Positions 4,758 to 6,119 of a stretch of DNA of 6,119 bases are shown in pieces (position 1 is the first letter of the stretch; every line of letters starts with the position of its first letter). The DNA comes from JAPLGZ01 sp038225095 (lineage in GTDB: Bacteria; Chloroflexota; Anaerolineae; Caldilineales; Caldilineaceae), in contig JBBREZ010000431.1 of NCBI GenBank assembly GCA_038225095.1, positions 1 to 6,119 of the forward strand, written 5' to 3'. Position numbers and translations under genes: made by a program. The notes below the pieces were generated by a model. It was not told the origin of the DNA. It did no database searches and was given only the letters and a program-made list of their open reading frames with translations.

Positions 4758-5987
4758 ATGGCAGTTTTCACAGAACATTTTCTTATGCAAGAGGCCCAGC
4801 AGAGCGGCGGCAAAATCGTTTTGCTGGTCATGGATGGCCTGGGTGGTCTGCCGATGGAAGCGGGTGGCAAAACCGAATTGGAAACTGCTCACACGCCCAA
4901 TCTGGATCGTATGGCTGCCGAAGGCACCACCGGTCTGAGCATTCCTGTGCGCGCCGGCATCGAACCCGGCAGCGGACCCGCCCACCTTAGCCTTTTCAGC
5001 TATGATCCGATCAAATTTGAGATTGGCCGCGGCGTGCTCGAAGCGATGGGCATCGGCTTTGAATTGACCCCCACTGATTTAGCCGCCCGTGGCAATTTCG
5101 CCACCGCCGCGCCGGATGGCACGATCACCGATCGGCGCGCAGGACGCATCAGCACCGATGAATGCATTCGGCTGACGGCAAAGTTACAGGAGGCGACCCA
5201 AGATATTTTGCCCGGTTACGAAGTTTTTGTGCGCCCGGTGGAAGAGCATCGCTTTGTGCTCGTCATCCGCGGCGAAGGGTTGGGCGGCGAATTGACGGAG
5301 ACCGATCCGCTGGTAACGGGCAAGCAACCGTCGCCGGTGACCGATCAAAGCGGCACGCCTGAAGGCGCCCATTCCGCCGAGATGATCAACCGTTGGGTGG
5401 AGAAGGCGCGCGCAACGATCGCTGACGAGCCCAAAGCCAATAGCCTGAACTTGCGCGGTCTCGCCAAAGACCCAGGTCTACCGAGTTTCTCTGAAATTTA
5501 TGGGTTGCGTGCGGCGGCGATAGCAGTTTATCCGATGTATAAAGGCGTGGCGCGGCTCGTGGGCATGGAAGTGATTGAGTTTGAAGGCGAGCGCCCCAAC
5601 CACGAGATTGAGGCCTTGGAACAACACTGGAATAATTATGATTTCTTCTTCATCCACATCAAAAAGACCGACAGCTACGCCGAAGATGGCAAATTTGACG
5701 CCAAGGTGCACGAAATCGAAGCCGTGGATGAAATGATGCCGCGCATTCTCGCCCTAAAACCCGACGTGGTGATTGTCACCGGCGATCACAGCACACCCGC
5801 CAAATTGCGCAGCCACAGTTGGCATCCGGTGCCCACGTTGCTCTGGAGCCCACGTGCTATGCCCGACCAGGTGCAAACTTTTGGTGAACGCGCGTGCGCC
5901 AGCGGTCACATGGGCATTTTCCACGCCACCACGTTGATGCCACAGGCAATGGCGCACGCCGGGCGGTTGAAACGTTTCGGGGCGTAA
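4758..5987 (+). CDS. apgM: 2,3-bisphosphoglycerate-independent phosphoglycerate mutase, archaeal type (aPGM)
   Basis: The 409-residue enzyme interconverts 3-phosphoglycerate and 2-phosphoglycerate in lower glycolysis and gluconeogenesis, in the cytosol. The start is supported by AGGAG at 4745-4749, eight bases before the ATG. It belongs to the alkaline phosphatase superfamily, with metal and catalytic residues at the expected places: Asp26 in VMDGLGG, presumed nucleophile Ser72 in EPGSGPAHLSLFSYDP, the IHIKKTDSYAEDGKFD segment (299-314) with His300 and Asp305, Asp343 and His344 in TGDHSTP, and His353/His356 in SHSWHPVPTLL. The inserted substrate lid lies roughly at residues 100-250 and contains ARGNFAT, DRRAGR and SEIYGLRAAAIAVYPMYKG, typical of the ApgM family. 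The length, near 400, fits the archaeal type rather than the roughly 510-residue bacterial GpmI. The enzyme looks complete. It sits alone between a terminator-bounded gap and its own terminator-like hairpin. Confidence 0.95.
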   Translation: MAVFTEHFLMQEAQQSGGKIVLLVMDGLGGLPMEAGGKTELETAHTPNLDRMAAEGTTGLSIPVRAGIEPGSGPAHLSLFSYDPIKFEIGRGVLEAMGIGFELTPTDLAARGNFATAAPDGTITDRRAGRISTDECIRLTAKLQEATQDILPGYEVFVRPVEEHRFVLVIRGEGLGGELTETDPLVTGKQPSPVTDQSGTPEGAHSAEMINRWVEKARATIADEPKANSLNLRGLAKDPGLPSFSEIYGLRAAAIAVYPMYKGVARLVGMEVIEFEGERPNHEIEALEQHWNNYDFFFIHIKKTDSYAEDGKFDAKVHEIEAVDEMMPRILALKPDVVIVTGDHSTPAKLRSHSWHPVPTLLWSPRAMPDQVQTFGERACASGHMGIFHATTLMPQAMAHAGRLKRFGA

Positions 5988-6028
5988 CTGTAACATATAG
6001 ACAAAACAAAACCAATGGTGCCTATGTG

Positions 6029-6066
6029 AACGGAGGGCAAGCTGATAGCCTGCCCTCCGTTTGTGT
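6029..6066 (+). terminator. Terminator-like hairpin after apgM
   Basis: AACGGAGGGCA (6029-6039) and TGCCCTCCGTT (6051-6061) form a perfect 11-bp GC-rich stem, extended by GCT/AGC (6041-6043 with 6047-6049) around a GAT loop after one A-C mismatch. The tail TTGTGT is only partly T-rich, so efficiency may be moderate. It lies 41 bp after the apgM stop codon. Nothing recognisable follows to the window end. Confidence 0.7.
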
Positions 6067-6119
6067 AACGCTTGTTGATGATGGCACGCTTATCAAATAT
6101 CTTCTGCTGCCGGCTAAGC

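Noticed and set aside
6062..6119. Possible gene edge after the final hairpin (ATG at 6078 or a minus-strand 3' end)
   Set aside because: There is no ribosome site for the plus-strand ATG, and less than 60 bp of sequence gives no recognisable protein on either strand.

Overview
This is a bacterial chromosomal window of moderate-to-high GC. Its gene content (an archaeal-type phosphoglycerate mutase, a stand-alone UgpC/MsmK-type sugar-ABC ATPase, a CE15 glucuronoyl-esterase relic and a type III-like restriction subunit) and its repeat-rich intergenic spaces would fit an environmental Chloroflexota (Anaerolineae or Caldilineae type). That taxonomic guess is inference; no rRNA or marker gene is present to confirm it.

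Layout, left to right. The left edge holds the first 74 codons of a minus-strand restriction endonuclease subunit (1-224), which continues out of the window. A gap of about 410 bp (225-638) carries a plausible minus-strand promoter and a repeat element with a perfect 28-bp inverted repeat enclosing two 40-bp tandem copies (469-583). A minus-strand DinB-type four-helix-bundle gene follows (639-1136). Directly upstream and in the same reading frame lies a decayed glucuronoyl (CE15) esterase start (1257-1568), broken by an amber codon and missing most of its C-terminus. The divergent spacer 1569-1895 contains a 150-bp nested inverted repeat whose two central hairpins differ by compensatory base-pair swaps.

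The right two-thirds is on the plus strand: a D-2-hydroxyacid dehydrogenase (1896-2846); a 305-bp control region with a near-palindrome, a possible short leader ORF and a strong extended -10 promoter; a UgpC-like ATPase (3152-4258) with a Rho-independent terminator; a 500-bp non-coding stretch containing several inverted repeats and one hairpin of about 119 nt; and apgM (4758-5987) followed by a terminator-like hairpin.

The three intact plus-strand genes are separated by 305 and 499 bp and each has its own ribosome-binding site, so they look like separate transcription units with a loose central-carbon theme (sugar uptake energy, lower glycolysis, 2-keto/2-hydroxy acid interconversion) rather than one operon. 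I see no convincing new multi-gene system. The most notable signals are the CE15 relic fused in frame to dinB, the structured repeat elements, and the elaborate leader of the ATPase gene.
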